A stretch of DNA of 64,000 nt from NCBI GenBank assembly GCA_938002015.1, contig CALLAU010000003.1, forward strand, positions 130,084-194,083. The letters are read 5' to 3'. The position numbers and the translations under genes are program-made. Position 1 is the stretch's first letter; every line of letters begins with the position of its first letter. Source of the stretch: an uncultured Bdellovibrionales bacterium (GTDB taxonomy: Bacteria > Bdellovibrionota > Bdellovibrionia > Bdellovibrionales > UBA1609). The notes below the pieces were generated by a model. It made no database searches and was not told the origin of the DNA. It saw nothing but the letters and a program-made list of their open reading frames with translations. Below are positions 8,681 to 16,335 of this stretch, one piece after another.

Positions 8681-9449
8681 GCTTAAGCTCCCTATTATCT
8701 AAAATTCTAACACCTTCAACTTTATAAACGGTAAGTATACGCCCCCACTGCTCCTCAACATATTCAAGATCAATACCTTCATGTGAAAATTTCATATTTT
8801 TAAATTTATCTATAAAATCTTTCTTACTAGTGCTTTGACTAAAAATAGCAGCAACCTCTTGTGCCGCTTTTAATCCTTTTGAACTTAACTTTTGATTCCT
8901 CGATGAAAAAGGCAAACCTTTTTCATCTCTTAGTGTGGGAACAGATACCACTTCAATATTTAAGAAAAGAGACTTCGTCATTTTCCTAACTAAAGAAAGC
9001 TGCTGAAAATCTTTTTCTCCAAAATAAGCACGATCAGGATTTAAAATATTAAATAACTTTAAAACTACGGTTAAAACACCGTCGAAGTGACCAGGCCTCT
9101 TCTCTCCTTCAATAAGTTTAGATTCAATAATATCAGAAACTCTAATATTATCTTCCTCTAAGTAAATTTCACTAGCTTTAGGGTTAAAAATAAAATCAAC
9201 TCCTAAATTTTTAAGCTTTTCAACATCTTCTTTAAAAGTATCAGGGTAAGACTTAAAATCTTTTAAATCATTAAACTGCGCTGGGTTAACAAAAATACTT
9301 ACTACAGTTACGTCATTATCAATCTTACTCTTTTTAATCAAAGCCTCATGACCCATGTGTAGAGCACCCATAGTTGGAACAAAACCAATGCTTCCTGGAG
9401 TATCTTTTAAAACCCGTCTAATTTCAGATACTGACTCTAAAATGATCAT
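8664..9449 (-). CDS. panC: Pantothenate synthetase
   Basis: 261 aa, slightly short but complete. It condenses pantoate and beta-alanine using ATP. The nucleotidyltransferase HIGH-type motif is VPTMGALHMGHEALI, followed by VSIFVNPAQFND, RPGHFDGVLTVV and FGEKDFQQLSLV, and LPFSSRNQKLS of the KMSKS-type region, all family landmarks. The start overlaps the panB stop by 4 bases (ATGA). It belongs to the minus-strand CoA operon between panB and coaBC. No panD is present in the window for beta-alanine supply. Confidence 0.94.
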   Translation of the reverse strand: MIILESVSEIRRVLKDTPGSIGFVPTMGALHMGHEALIKKSKIDNDVTVVSIFVNPAQFNDLKDFKSYPDTFKEDVEKLKNLGVDFIFNPKASEIYLEEDNIRVSDIIESKLIEGEKRPGHFDGVLTVVLKLFNILNPDRAYFGEKDFQQLSLVRKMTKSLFLNIEVVSVPTLRDEKGLPFSSRNQKLSSKGLKAAQEVAAIFSQSTSKKDFIDKFKNMKFSHEGIDLEYVEEQWGRILTVYKVEGVRILDNRELKHENSH

Positions 9450-10237
9450 AAACTCACCTCAAAAGATTCTTCTTTCTGAGGAAACTTAGCTTCTTGTACA
9501 TCTAGCACATACGATCTAAGAGCCTTGGTAACTTCACTGACTCCATTTAAATAAGTTCTTACAAATTTCGGCTTAAAGTCCTTATTTAAACCTAGCAAAT
9601 CTTGCAAAACAAGAATTTGCCCGTCGACACCTTCTCCAGCTCCTATACCGATTGTTGGTATATTAATTTTTTGAGTTACCTCTCTTGATAAAGTTGAGGG
9701 GACACATTCTAAAACTATTGAAAAACAACCTAGCTCTTCTAGTTTCTTAGCATCTGATTTTATTTTTTCAGCCTGACTTAATGTTTTCCCCTGAACTTTA
9801 AAGCCTCCAAATTTATGGTAGTGCTGCGGTGTTAGACCTAAATGACCCATAACCGGAACACCGGCATCAACAAGAAGTTTTATGTAATCAGCATTACCAT
9901 CATACCCTTCTATCTTTACTGCACTTGCACCTGCAGAAATTAGCTCTTTTACACCTTCAATAAACTCTGACTTTTCTTTTTGCGCTTCTAAGAAAGGGAT
10001 GTCTGCAACTAAAACACCACTAAAACCATTTCTAACTGCTCTAACATGTCTAGCGATCATATTAACATCAACTGATAATGTATCATCATGGCCATAGACG
10101 GTCATGCCAACTGAGTCTCCAACCAGGATAGCATCTATTCCACAGTCTTGAATTATTTTAGCAAAGGTTGAGTCATAGCAAGTTACCATACTAAGTTTCT
10201 TTTGATTTTTGGCTTCTATAAATTCAGGAATTGTCAT
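9446..10237 (-). CDS. panB: 3-methyl-2-oxobutanoate hydroxymethyltransferase
   Basis: 263 aa TIM-barrel enzyme that makes ketopantoate from 2-oxoisovalerate and methylene-THF. Landmarks: MVTCYDSTFAKI, DAILVGDSVGMTVYGHDDT with the metal Asp, GASAVKIEGYD, VPVMGHLGLTPQHYHKFGGFKVQGK, and IPTIGIGAGEGVDGQILVLQDLLG with the catalytic glutamate region nearby. The frame is open to 10324, but the Met at 10237 (MTIPEFIEAK) aligns with the family start and has GAGGAAAG about 8 bases upstream. It overlaps the upstream panG-like gene by 14 bases. Confidence 0.93.
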   Translation of the reverse strand: MTIPEFIEAKNQKKLSMVTCYDSTFAKIIQDCGIDAILVGDSVGMTVYGHDDTLSVDVNMIARHVRAVRNGFSGVLVADIPFLEAQKEKSEFIEGVKELISAGASAVKIEGYDGNADYIKLLVDAGVPVMGHLGLTPQHYHKFGGFKVQGKTLSQAEKIKSDAKKLEELGCFSIVLECVPSTLSREVTQKINIPTIGIGAGEGVDGQILVLQDLLGLNKDFKPKFVRTYLNGVSEVTKALRSYVLDVQEAKFPQKEESFEVSL

Positions 10238-10964
10238 GCTTCTCTTTCCTCTCATACAATTTAATAAGTTCTGTAAAATTTTTATTAACAAGTCTAACAA
10301 TTTCTGCATTATGAGATTGAGCAAACAAATCTTGCTCTATTCGCTCACCCCTAATCCATGGCCCAGAAAAAGACTTTTCCCCATATTTTTCAACATTTTC
10401 AATAGACTGTTTTACAATATCTAAAAGTAGAGATTTCTTAAGTCCCGTTTCTTCACCAAAGGAGATACTTAGTTCACTACTTAAAAGTTGCATATAATTA
10501 GCAGCCAAAGATAAATAAGTGTGGTAATTCTTCTTTTCTTTAGATGATAAAAAACTTTGCTTTTTAAAAAGCATATTTAAGAAAGAGTCATTTTTTATAT
10601 CTTGGTCGACAATAAAGTTAATAGATTTAAAATTAACTTCTTCATCAGATAAAGGAAAACTATAAATAGGATGTATACCAATAGCATTTTCAAAAAAATG
10701 AGCACCTGAAAAATGTATGACTTTCTCACTTATCTCATCATATTTATTAACAAGCTCTAATAAGCTACTATCAGTTGTACACAAAAAAACGTATTTATAA
10801 TTTTTAATTTTTTCTTTTAAATCTTTACGAAACGATTTTATTAACTCGGGGCCATTACCTACATTAAAAAATGTAGACATGTATTTATAAAAAGGCCTTC
10901 CAAGCCTTCCATAACCAATTTGAAGAACCTCGCCTCCTAAAGGCAAGTCTGTTTTAACATTCAT
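10224..10964 (-). CDS. panG: Rossmann/DUF2520 protein, probable PanG-type ketopantoate reductase
   Basis: 246 aa. A Rossmann NAD(P) loop lies near the start (LQIGYGRLGRPFYKYM), and the middle has the DUF2520-type pattern HFSGAHFFENAIGIHPIYSFP, followed by a helical C-terminal domain. Proteins of this class (PanG, described in Francisella and also found in Enterococcus and Clostridium) reduce ketopantoate to pantoate in place of PanE. The gene is the first of the pan/coa operon, directly upstream of panB, exactly where a ketopantoate reductase is needed, and no panE or ilvC is present here. Function is inferred from fold plus context; a different oxidoreductase role remains possible. Confidence 0.7.
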   Translation of the reverse strand: MNVKTDLPLGGEVLQIGYGRLGRPFYKYMSTFFNVGNGPELIKSFRKDLKEKIKNYKYVFLCTTDSSLLELVNKYDEISEKVIHFSGAHFFENAIGIHPIYSFPLSDEEVNFKSINFIVDQDIKNDSFLNMLFKKQSFLSSKEKKNYHTYLSLAANYMQLLSSELSISFGEETGLKKSLLLDIVKQSIENVEKYGEKSFSGPWIRGERIEQDLFAQSHNAEIVRLVNKNFTELIKLYERKEKHDNS

Positions 10965-11180
10965 AAAATACCAAGTACCTGTCTGTTTATATGATCAAGT
11001 CTTTTTATCTTTTTCCTCTAGAAGAGGCATAATTTCAACAAATTTCTCATATTAAAATAGAAATTACACGCTCATCTCTAACCAGTAAGATCTGACGACC
11101 TTTCTATACTATAAAACAGTCCATACTCAGCTCTCTTTCAAACTCTACGTAAAGACCTCACTTATTAAATATCCCTTAGC

Positions 11181-11203
11181 CGCATTAATGCGCTTTTAAA
11201 AAA
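11181..11203. repeat. Palindrome CGCATTAATGCG followed by a short T/A run
   Basis: A perfect 12-base palindrome at 11181-11192, followed by CTTTTAAAAAAAA, lies in the 283-base gap between the panG-like gene and the next plus-strand gene. It could be an operator or a weak terminator. The rest of this gap is AT-rich and I see nothing else in it. Confidence 0.3.
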
Positions 11204-11247
11204 AATAGGCTATTGTAATTCTTGTTTAATCTAAATATAAAACCTCT

Positions 11248-11718
11248 ATGAGCCAAAATTCTACAAAGTACACTAAAATTTTATGGATCACTCTTTTTAC
11301 CCTCTTTTCTTTAGCTGCAGTTTTCATGATAAAACGCGTTTTATCACCTCATAAAAGAATAGCTCACATCATTATTAGGCCTAGCTCAACACATGAAATA
11401 AGCACTGTTGCTGCATCTTTAAAAAAAATTCTCTTCCCAATCTATATGGAAAAAAAAGGCGTTGAAATTCTTCCTAACAACTATCCAGTTCTTAGTAAGG
11501 AAATCAGTAATCACTTCTCTACTCAAAAACCATATGAAATCTCTATTGAAATACTTCGAATTGATCCAGAAAAAGAGCAAAGTACTCCTTGCTTAAAAGA
11601 GATTAAAAAACAAATGCAAAAAAAGAAAAAAAACTGGAATAAAAAAATCTTTTTTTCAGCATGCACTATTGATCCGAAGAGATTAACTTTAGCTATTGCA
11701 GAACCCTTATCAAATTAA
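11248..11718 (+). CDS. Unrecognised membrane-anchored basic protein (156 aa)
   Basis: One N-terminal transmembrane segment (about residues 10-28, LWITLFTLFSLAAVFMI) is followed by a soluble domain that would face the periplasm. The domain is rich in Lys and Ile, with a KKQMQKKKKNW stretch and two cysteines. I do not recognise a family. The gene is followed 33 bases later by a secreted ParB-like protein on the same strand, so the two may be co-transcribed, but nothing in the sequence ties their functions together. Confidence 0.6.
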   Translation: MSQNSTKYTKILWITLFTLFSLAAVFMIKRVLSPHKRIAHIIIRPSSTHEISTVAASLKKILFPIYMEKKGVEILPNNYPVLSKEISNHFSTQKPYEISIEILRIDPEKEQSTPCLKEIKKQMQKKKKNWNKKIFFSACTIDPKRLTLAIAEPLSN

Positions 11719-11750
11719 GAAATGGCGCTAATTTTGCAAACCACCATATC

Positions 11751-12515
11751 GTGAGGAAAATAAATTCAGCTTTTTTATCTCTAATCTTTCTGTTTGCAGT
11801 TCAAGCTGCAGCTATAGACAATTTTTGTAGTTTAATACTTAAATACTCCGCATTTGAAATACCTAAATCCATAGAAATTATAGGCTTAACTCCAGGGCAA
11901 AGCGAGATCGGCGAGCATATAGTTGAAATTAAAGCTGAAACTCAGCCAAAATCGACTTTAGAAGTCCCTGTCATAGCTGTAAGAATCAAATCTGGTATAT
12001 ACTATATTCTTCAAGACAGACATCATACTATCTCTGCCTTTGCGCTAAATCATGGATTTAATGCCAAAGTAAATCTTAATGTTCTTGAGGTTCACGATTT
12101 TCCTCTAATGAGTGATCATGACTACGCTAGTATGTTAAAAGCAAATCAACAAATGTATTTTGGAAGTGACAGTATTGATGAGAGTTGGACTTTTAAAGAT
12201 TCATGGCCAAACTCTATTCAAGACTTAAAAGATAATCCTTTAAGGTCTTTAATCAAGCTTGCTCTTAATAAAATTAAAATTTCTGGAAGAGATTTCATAC
12301 CTTTTTATCAGTTTCTACTCATGGATTTAGTTTTAAATAATGGATATGTAATAAGAGAAAATATCAGTTTTTCTAATAAAGATATTGATCATCTCATTTC
12401 TATAATTTTAAAAAATAAATCTATACTAAACAAATTTATCAATATGACTGTCCTTAAAGGACAAGATAAAAAAAATCTTGTCAAAAAAATAAAGAAATTT
12501 AAAGATAATGATTAA
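11751..12515 (+). CDS. Exported protein with a ParB-like (ParBc_2 type) nuclease fold
   Basis: 254 aa with a signal peptide ending near VQAAA. Residues about 45-125 carry GLTPGQSEIGEHIVEIK, then VIAVRIKSGIYYILQDRHHTISAF. The TPxQ...G pattern followed by D-R/G-H-H resembles the putative ParB-like nuclease family PF08857, whose members are often exported, unlike chromosome-partitioning ParB. The DRHH cluster would be the active-site region. The C-terminal 120 residues are lysine-rich and unrecognised. The start is GTG at 11751 with a poor ribosome site, so the exact N-terminus is uncertain. Substrate and role are unknown. Confidence 0.55.
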   Translation: MRKINSAFLSLIFLFAVQAAAIDNFCSLILKYSAFEIPKSIEIIGLTPGQSEIGEHIVEIKAETQPKSTLEVPVIAVRIKSGIYYILQDRHHTISAFALNHGFNAKVNLNVLEVHDFPLMSDHDYASMLKANQQMYFGSDSIDESWTFKDSWPNSIQDLKDNPLRSLIKLALNKIKISGRDFIPFYQFLLMDLVLNNGYVIRENISFSNKDIDHLISIILKNKSILNKFINMTVLKGQDKKNLVKKIKKFKDND

Positions 12516-12542
12516 ATAAATGATGTATTACTAAGAACTTAT

Positions 12543-13901
12543 TTACTCATCATGAGCAGAGTTTCTTATAAAAGACCTGAAGTAATGCCTAGGTGAGGCT
12601 TCTAAGAAATCTTCTAATTTGGCCATATAAATGTCAGAATATCCTTCAACCTGATGAGCTAGATAACTCTCTTCTACACCAACTCTCATGATCGGACCCC
12701 AGTCAGAATTATAAACTTCGGCTCTCTTTTTAATAATCGGAATAAGCTTTTCATCAAGCTCTAGAATTTTTTTATGAACCTCTTCTTCTTTTTCTTTACT
12801 TGGGTTGTTACGCTCTAGCCTTTGAGCAACTAAGTCATTAAGCTCTTCTTCTAGTTGAACTTTTTTAACCATAAACTCTTTAATTTGATGAGTTAATGCT
12901 TCAGCAGCTTTATTTTGTTTAACCTCTTCTCCAAGCTCTTCTAAAATAAGTCCTGTTCTCCAACCACAGTCTTTTTTAAGCCTTAAGATATCACCATAAA
13001 TATGATCCCCGATATAAAGCAGATTATCACTTAATATATCCCAAGAGTCTGTTAAGAGCTGAGCTGAGCCACCTTGATAAACACCTTTTTCAATTTTCTT
13101 ATCCCAGTTCTTCATCGAACCATCAACTGTATCTACTTTTAAAAGAGGAAGACTTGAATAGAAGAAACGTGGCTTCATTGTAAGTGTAAAAGTATAATCA
13201 AAAAAGTCCTGCCATGGATGTCCATCTATATAAGGATCAATAGCATATTGTAAAATATGATTCGTATATTGATAATCTGAATTTGTTGCTACAAAAATAG
13301 TTTTATCATATTTTTTAAATTTCTCTAGACCTCTTACCACACCTTCTGATCTTTTCACGTATTTTTCAGGATCTTTAATAACATGGTTTTTTATTGATCC
13401 ATCTCTATGAGAAAGATCTAGAGCTTTATGCAAGTGCTCAGCTATATCAGCAAAATCAGGGAGTTCTAATTTTGTGTTATGATTTTTAAAATCTACAAGT
13501 TGTGCATAAAGGCACGCATGAGAGATAGAAAATGTTGTATCAATAATATCATAAGTATCTGATCTTAAATCAATGTAGCGAGCTCCAAAAATCTCTTTTT
13601 GTTGTTTAAAGTTCATTCTCTTTAAACCATGATATGCCTCTCTTACAGACCCAAACCTACTCACCTTTAAAAGATTTCCATGGTTTTTATCAATCACTAA
13701 ACCACGAATAGCTTTATTAAAATCAAATTTTAATTTTTTAATTTCTTCAGGATAATTAAAATTCCTAATAAGTTTTTCTTTCATACTGTCATAGGCTAGT
13801 TGCTCAAACCTATCAACATGATAACGCACAAGTGTGTGGTCCATATCTAATCCAATATGAGAAATTTTCTTTAAATTAAGAGTTCTATTACAAAAAATCA
13901 T
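12543..13901 (-). CDS. HAD-superfamily 5'-nucleotidase (HAD-IG type)
   Basis: 452 aa, the usual size for the cytosolic purine 5'-nucleotidase family (PF05761 / HAD-IG). The nucleophile motif is GLDMDHTLVRY near residue 17 (first Asp the nucleophile, second the acid/base), followed by YHGLKRMN. Motif II is IFVATNSDYQYT, and motif III/IV is LYIGDHIYGDILRLKK. A charged helical insert (about residues 340-390) lies before the C-terminal end. It would dephosphorylate nucleoside monophosphates; which ones cannot be read from sequence. Start overlaps the upstream rhodanese stop by 4 bases, so the pair is coupled. Confidence 0.85.
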   Translation of the reverse strand: MIFCNRTLNLKKISHIGLDMDHTLVRYHVDRFEQLAYDSMKEKLIRNFNYPEEIKKLKFDFNKAIRGLVIDKNHGNLLKVSRFGSVREAYHGLKRMNFKQQKEIFGARYIDLRSDTYDIIDTTFSISHACLYAQLVDFKNHNTKLELPDFADIAEHLHKALDLSHRDGSIKNHVIKDPEKYVKRSEGVVRGLEKFKKYDKTIFVATNSDYQYTNHILQYAIDPYIDGHPWQDFFDYTFTLTMKPRFFYSSLPLLKVDTVDGSMKNWDKKIEKGVYQGGSAQLLTDSWDILSDNLLYIGDHIYGDILRLKKDCGWRTGLILEELGEEVKQNKAAEALTHQIKEFMVKKVQLEEELNDLVAQRLERNNPSKEKEEEVHKKILELDEKLIPIIKKRAEVYNSDWGPIMRVGVEESYLAHQVEGYSDIYMAKLEDFLEASPRHYFRSFIRNSAHDE

Positions 13902-14242
13902 TTTTCTATTTCAAGCCCTTCTTTATTCCAAGCCAGCATACCACCACGCATATTATAAACTTTATCAGCTCCATTTTCCATAGCCCAAAAAGTTGCACGC
14001 GCCGATCTTCCACCTGATCTACATATAAAAACTGTTGGTTTTGAAAAATCTAAGTCTTCTGTGCCTGCAAGATCTCCAAGAGGTATTAACTTTGCTCCCT
14101 TAATATGACCAAGCTCACCTGTAAATTCATCTGGCTCCCTCACATCAAGCATTTGAATATCATTCATGTTGTCTAATACATCACTTGGCAAAACTTCTTT
14201 AATTTGTGGGTTATCTATATGATCTAATATTTTCTTAAACAT
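13898..14242 (-). CDS. Single-domain rhodanese
   Basis: 114 aa, one complete rhodanese domain. Landmarks: MLDVREPDEFTGELGHIKGAKLIPLGDL near residues 30-55 and the active-site loop FICRSGGRSARA, whose Cys would carry the persulfide. No signal peptide, so cytoplasmic. It is coupled by a 4-base overlap to the HAD nucleotidase gene downstream. Role in sulfur relay or detoxification cannot be settled. Confidence 0.88.
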   Translation of the reverse strand: MFKKILDHIDNPQIKEVLPSDVLDNMNDIQMLDVREPDEFTGELGHIKGAKLIPLGDLAGTEDLDFSKPTVFICRSGGRSARATFWAMENGADKVYNMRGGMLAWNKEGLEIEK

Positions 14243-14346
14243 TAATTCTTCCTTTATAAATAGGGATTCTCCGCCCTCACACTATCATTAAAAGCGTTAA
14301 AGAGCATTTAATAAGTGACTCATTTTGAGAATAATACTTTCTCTTA

Positions 14347-14374
14347 TAAAAATAACATCTAGACCAGCCGATAG
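14347..14374 (+). promoter_or_regulatory. Sigma-28 (FliA)-like promoter ahead of the PilZ gene
   Basis: TAAA at 14347-14350, a 16-base spacer, then GCCGATAG at 14367-14374. The sigma-28 consensus is TAAA-N15-GCCGATAA, so the -10 differs at one base and the spacer is one longer. The start codon follows 30 bases later at 14404 with AAAGGA upstream. The same arrangement precedes the Flp pilin gene. Confidence 0.5.
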
Positions 14375-14403
14375 GCTAGTACTAGTTAATAGAAAGGACT
14401 AAA

Positions 14404-14781
14404 ATGGAAAGAAGATCTCTGAATAGAAAAATAGTAGATGCTATAGAAGTTGAAGGTGTAGCTGATCTAACAGATTTAAAATCAATTTGCCACAAAGGAC
14501 ATATTATAGACACTTCAATCAATGGTTTTTTAATGCTCATACACAGAGATGATCTTGAACAAAAAGAACATAAAAGCAATTTAAGTCTGTCTTCTTTAGA
14601 AGGTACAGATATTGGAATGTTCTTACCACAAATGAATCTTGATTTAGATGGAATGGTAAAAAGAACAAGCCATACTGGGCAAGGGTTTTTTGAAGTTTAC
14701 ATTGAATTCTCAAACGATGTGCCTGAATACTGGAGAGAGTGTTTAATGGACCTCTTACCTGAACCAGGCGAAATGGATTAG
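14404..14781 (+). CDS. PilZ domain protein, candidate c-di-GMP receptor
   Basis: 125 aa. The N-terminus has RSLNR, fitting the RxxxR half of the PilZ c-di-GMP site, and about 30 residues later HIIDTSINGFLM supplies the DxSxxG half. The rest (residues 45-120) is a beta-rich domain ending FFEVYIEFSNDVPEYW. The protein is cytoplasmic and single-domain. c-di-GMP binding is expected from the two motifs but unproven. Its sigma-28-like promoter suggests expression with motility or surface functions. It stands alone and is followed by a strong terminator. Confidence 0.75.
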   Translation: MERRSLNRKIVDAIEVEGVADLTDLKSICHKGHIIDTSINGFLMLIHRDDLEQKEHKSNLSLSSLEGTDIGMFLPQMNLDLDGMVKRTSHTGQGFFEVYIEFSNDVPEYWRECLMDLLPEPGEMD

Positions 14782-14790
14782 TCTAAATAT

Positions 14791-14828
14791 AAAAAAAGAA
14801 AGCCGGAAACCATAAACTTTCTTTTTTT
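14791..14828. terminator. Bidirectional rho-independent terminator
   Basis: Perfect 12-base stem AAAAAAAGAAAG / CTTTCTTTTTTT around a 14-base loop, between two convergent genes. It gives a U-tract in both directions. Confidence 0.7.
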
Positions 14829-14892
14829 CTCAATTAAAATATAAATTTTATTAAAGCAGAGCTCATAAATTATACTAAGTATGTAAAAAAAA

Positions 14893-15363
14893 TTATCTAA
14901 GCCTTGGGCTTGCACATCTAAGTATACTAATACCTAAAGTCTCGCCAACTTTAATTGTCTCAGCAGCCTTTTCATAATCATCATACATTGTATACTCAAT
15001 AGAGTCTCTACCTCGTAAAGTAAATCTTGTTTTTAGAACTTTGTGATCGACGTCAGCAATGATAAAACCATCACTTCCAAGGCCTACTGTTACACGAACC
15101 TTATCATTATCAGCAACCAAAGTTCCCGAATTGCGAGAGTTCATATTATAAATCACTTCTTCAACATCACCAAAAAGCCCACTGCTTCCCTCACAATGAA
15201 CTTGTTTTATAATTCTACTAACATTGTTTTCTATAAGCTCTACAGGTTCTTCAAAAGACGCCACAGATCGGTTCATTTTTTTCTTTTTATTTCCAGCCAT
15301 TGTTGTTGAAGCACATGATATTAGTACAAGAACAGAAATAGGTATTAAGATTAAATTTCTCAT
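14893..15363 (-). CDS. Unrecognised lipoprotein (156 aa)
   Basis: The N-terminus is a lipoprotein signal: MRNLILIPISVLVLISCAS, with the lipobox LISC and cysteine 17 as the modified residue. A short basic linker (NKKKKMNRS) precedes a beta-rich domain of about 120 residues with two further cysteines (HCEG and RCASP), which could form a disulfide in the periplasm. No known domain recognised. It stands alone, with AGGAGG just upstream of the start, and converges on the PilZ gene. Confidence 0.7.
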   Translation of the reverse strand: MRNLILIPISVLVLISCASTTMAGNKKKKMNRSVASFEEPVELIENNVSRIIKQVHCEGSSGLFGDVEEVIYNMNSRNSGTLVADNDKVRVTVGLGSDGFIIADVDHKVLKTRFTLRGRDSIEYTMYDDYEKAAETIKVGETLGISILRCASPRLR

Positions 15364-15468
15364 TTCTTCCTCCTAAGCTTATAAGATTATGCCTCCCCTT
15401 AGTGGTAAAGCTTAAATGGAGAGATTCTAGGCCTAGGTCAATGCTAAAAATTTCAAAAATGCAACAGC

Positions 15469-16128
15469 TTAGATTTGGGAGAATCTAAGCTCTTCACTAT
15501 ATTCTTTAGCTATACCCATCTGATAGTCGCTTGGAAGAAACCATGAAATGGCCTCTAAAAGGGTCTGCCCTTCTTTTTCACTAAATTTTAAGAAGTCATC
15601 ACTATACCATATGATTTGATAGGCCGTTTGATCTCCTCCACTTAAAAGACTTAGTTTCACTTCTTTAAAACCATTTAAATCTAAAAATTCTTTTATGTGA
15701 CTTCTTACAAGTCTTGGCAGGTATCCTTCTGAGATTTCATGTACTAAAAACTGCTCAGCTTCCTTAGTGTCTTTCATTTCTTTTGGAGGTTGATTCACAA
15801 AATTTCCTCTAAAAACATAGTTCCAAATCATTCCATTAGTGAAAACAAAATCCGGAGCGTCTTTATCTTTTAAATTAAAAACTAATCCCACACCCGTTTC
15901 ATAACACCAGTTTAAAAGATCTTTTATATCTATAGCTTCATCACCTTCACTTCTCTTATTCGATGTCACAGCAACATAAGAATAACCATCAGGTCCTTGA
16001 AAGGGCTGGTCTTCAACCATAAAAAGACTTGAGTCAGCAAAAACTGCTAAAAGGTTTTGTTCCCATGCTGCATCTCTTTTTGCACCAGATATACTAACAA
16101 GCTGATCTAAATTAATTTGTTTTTCCAT
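15469..16128 (-). CDS. Unrecognised cytoplasmic protein (219 aa)
   Basis: No signal peptide or membrane segment. Mixed alpha/beta composition with several acidic stretches and phrases such as LLNWCYETGVGLVFNL and HIKEFLDLNGFKEVKLSLLSGGD. The overall look (an N-terminal AAWEQNLLAVF helix followed by a strand-rich segment) loosely recalls SseB-type domains, but I cannot support that. Single gene, divergent from the subtilisin gene. A member of an uncharacterised family or lineage-specific. Confidence 0.6.
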   Translation of the reverse strand: MEKQINLDQLVSISGAKRDAAWEQNLLAVFADSSLFMVEDQPFQGPDGYSYVAVTSNKRSEGDEAIDIKDLLNWCYETGVGLVFNLKDKDAPDFVFTNGMIWNYVFRGNFVNQPPKEMKDTKEAEQFLVHEISEGYLPRLVRSHIKEFLDLNGFKEVKLSLLSGGDQTAYQIIWYSDDFLKFSEKEGQTLLEAISWFLPSDYQMGIAKEYSEELRFSQI

Positions 16129-16266
16129 ATAAAATGAAATAACAGAGCTGCCTCAAAAATCAACTCTTCACTTCAAACTCAATGTTCATGGTACTTCTAA
16201 ATTTCACTTCTTTTAGTATAAAAACCACTTATGAAGCCTAAAAAATTGACTCACACTGACCATGAT

Positions 16267-16296
16267 TTGCACATAAATGCTTAAAAACACTAGAAT
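16267..16296 (+). promoter_or_regulatory. Possible vegetative promoter of the subtilisin gene
   Basis: TTGCAC at 16267-16272, an 18-base spacer, then TAGAAT at 16291-16296, which matches TATAAT at five of six positions. The start codon is 40 bases downstream with a strong GGGAGGGG ribosome site. Confidence 0.35.
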
Positions 16297-16335
16297 GTAA
16301 GCACAAATAAATAAATTACCCAGGGAGGGGTTATT

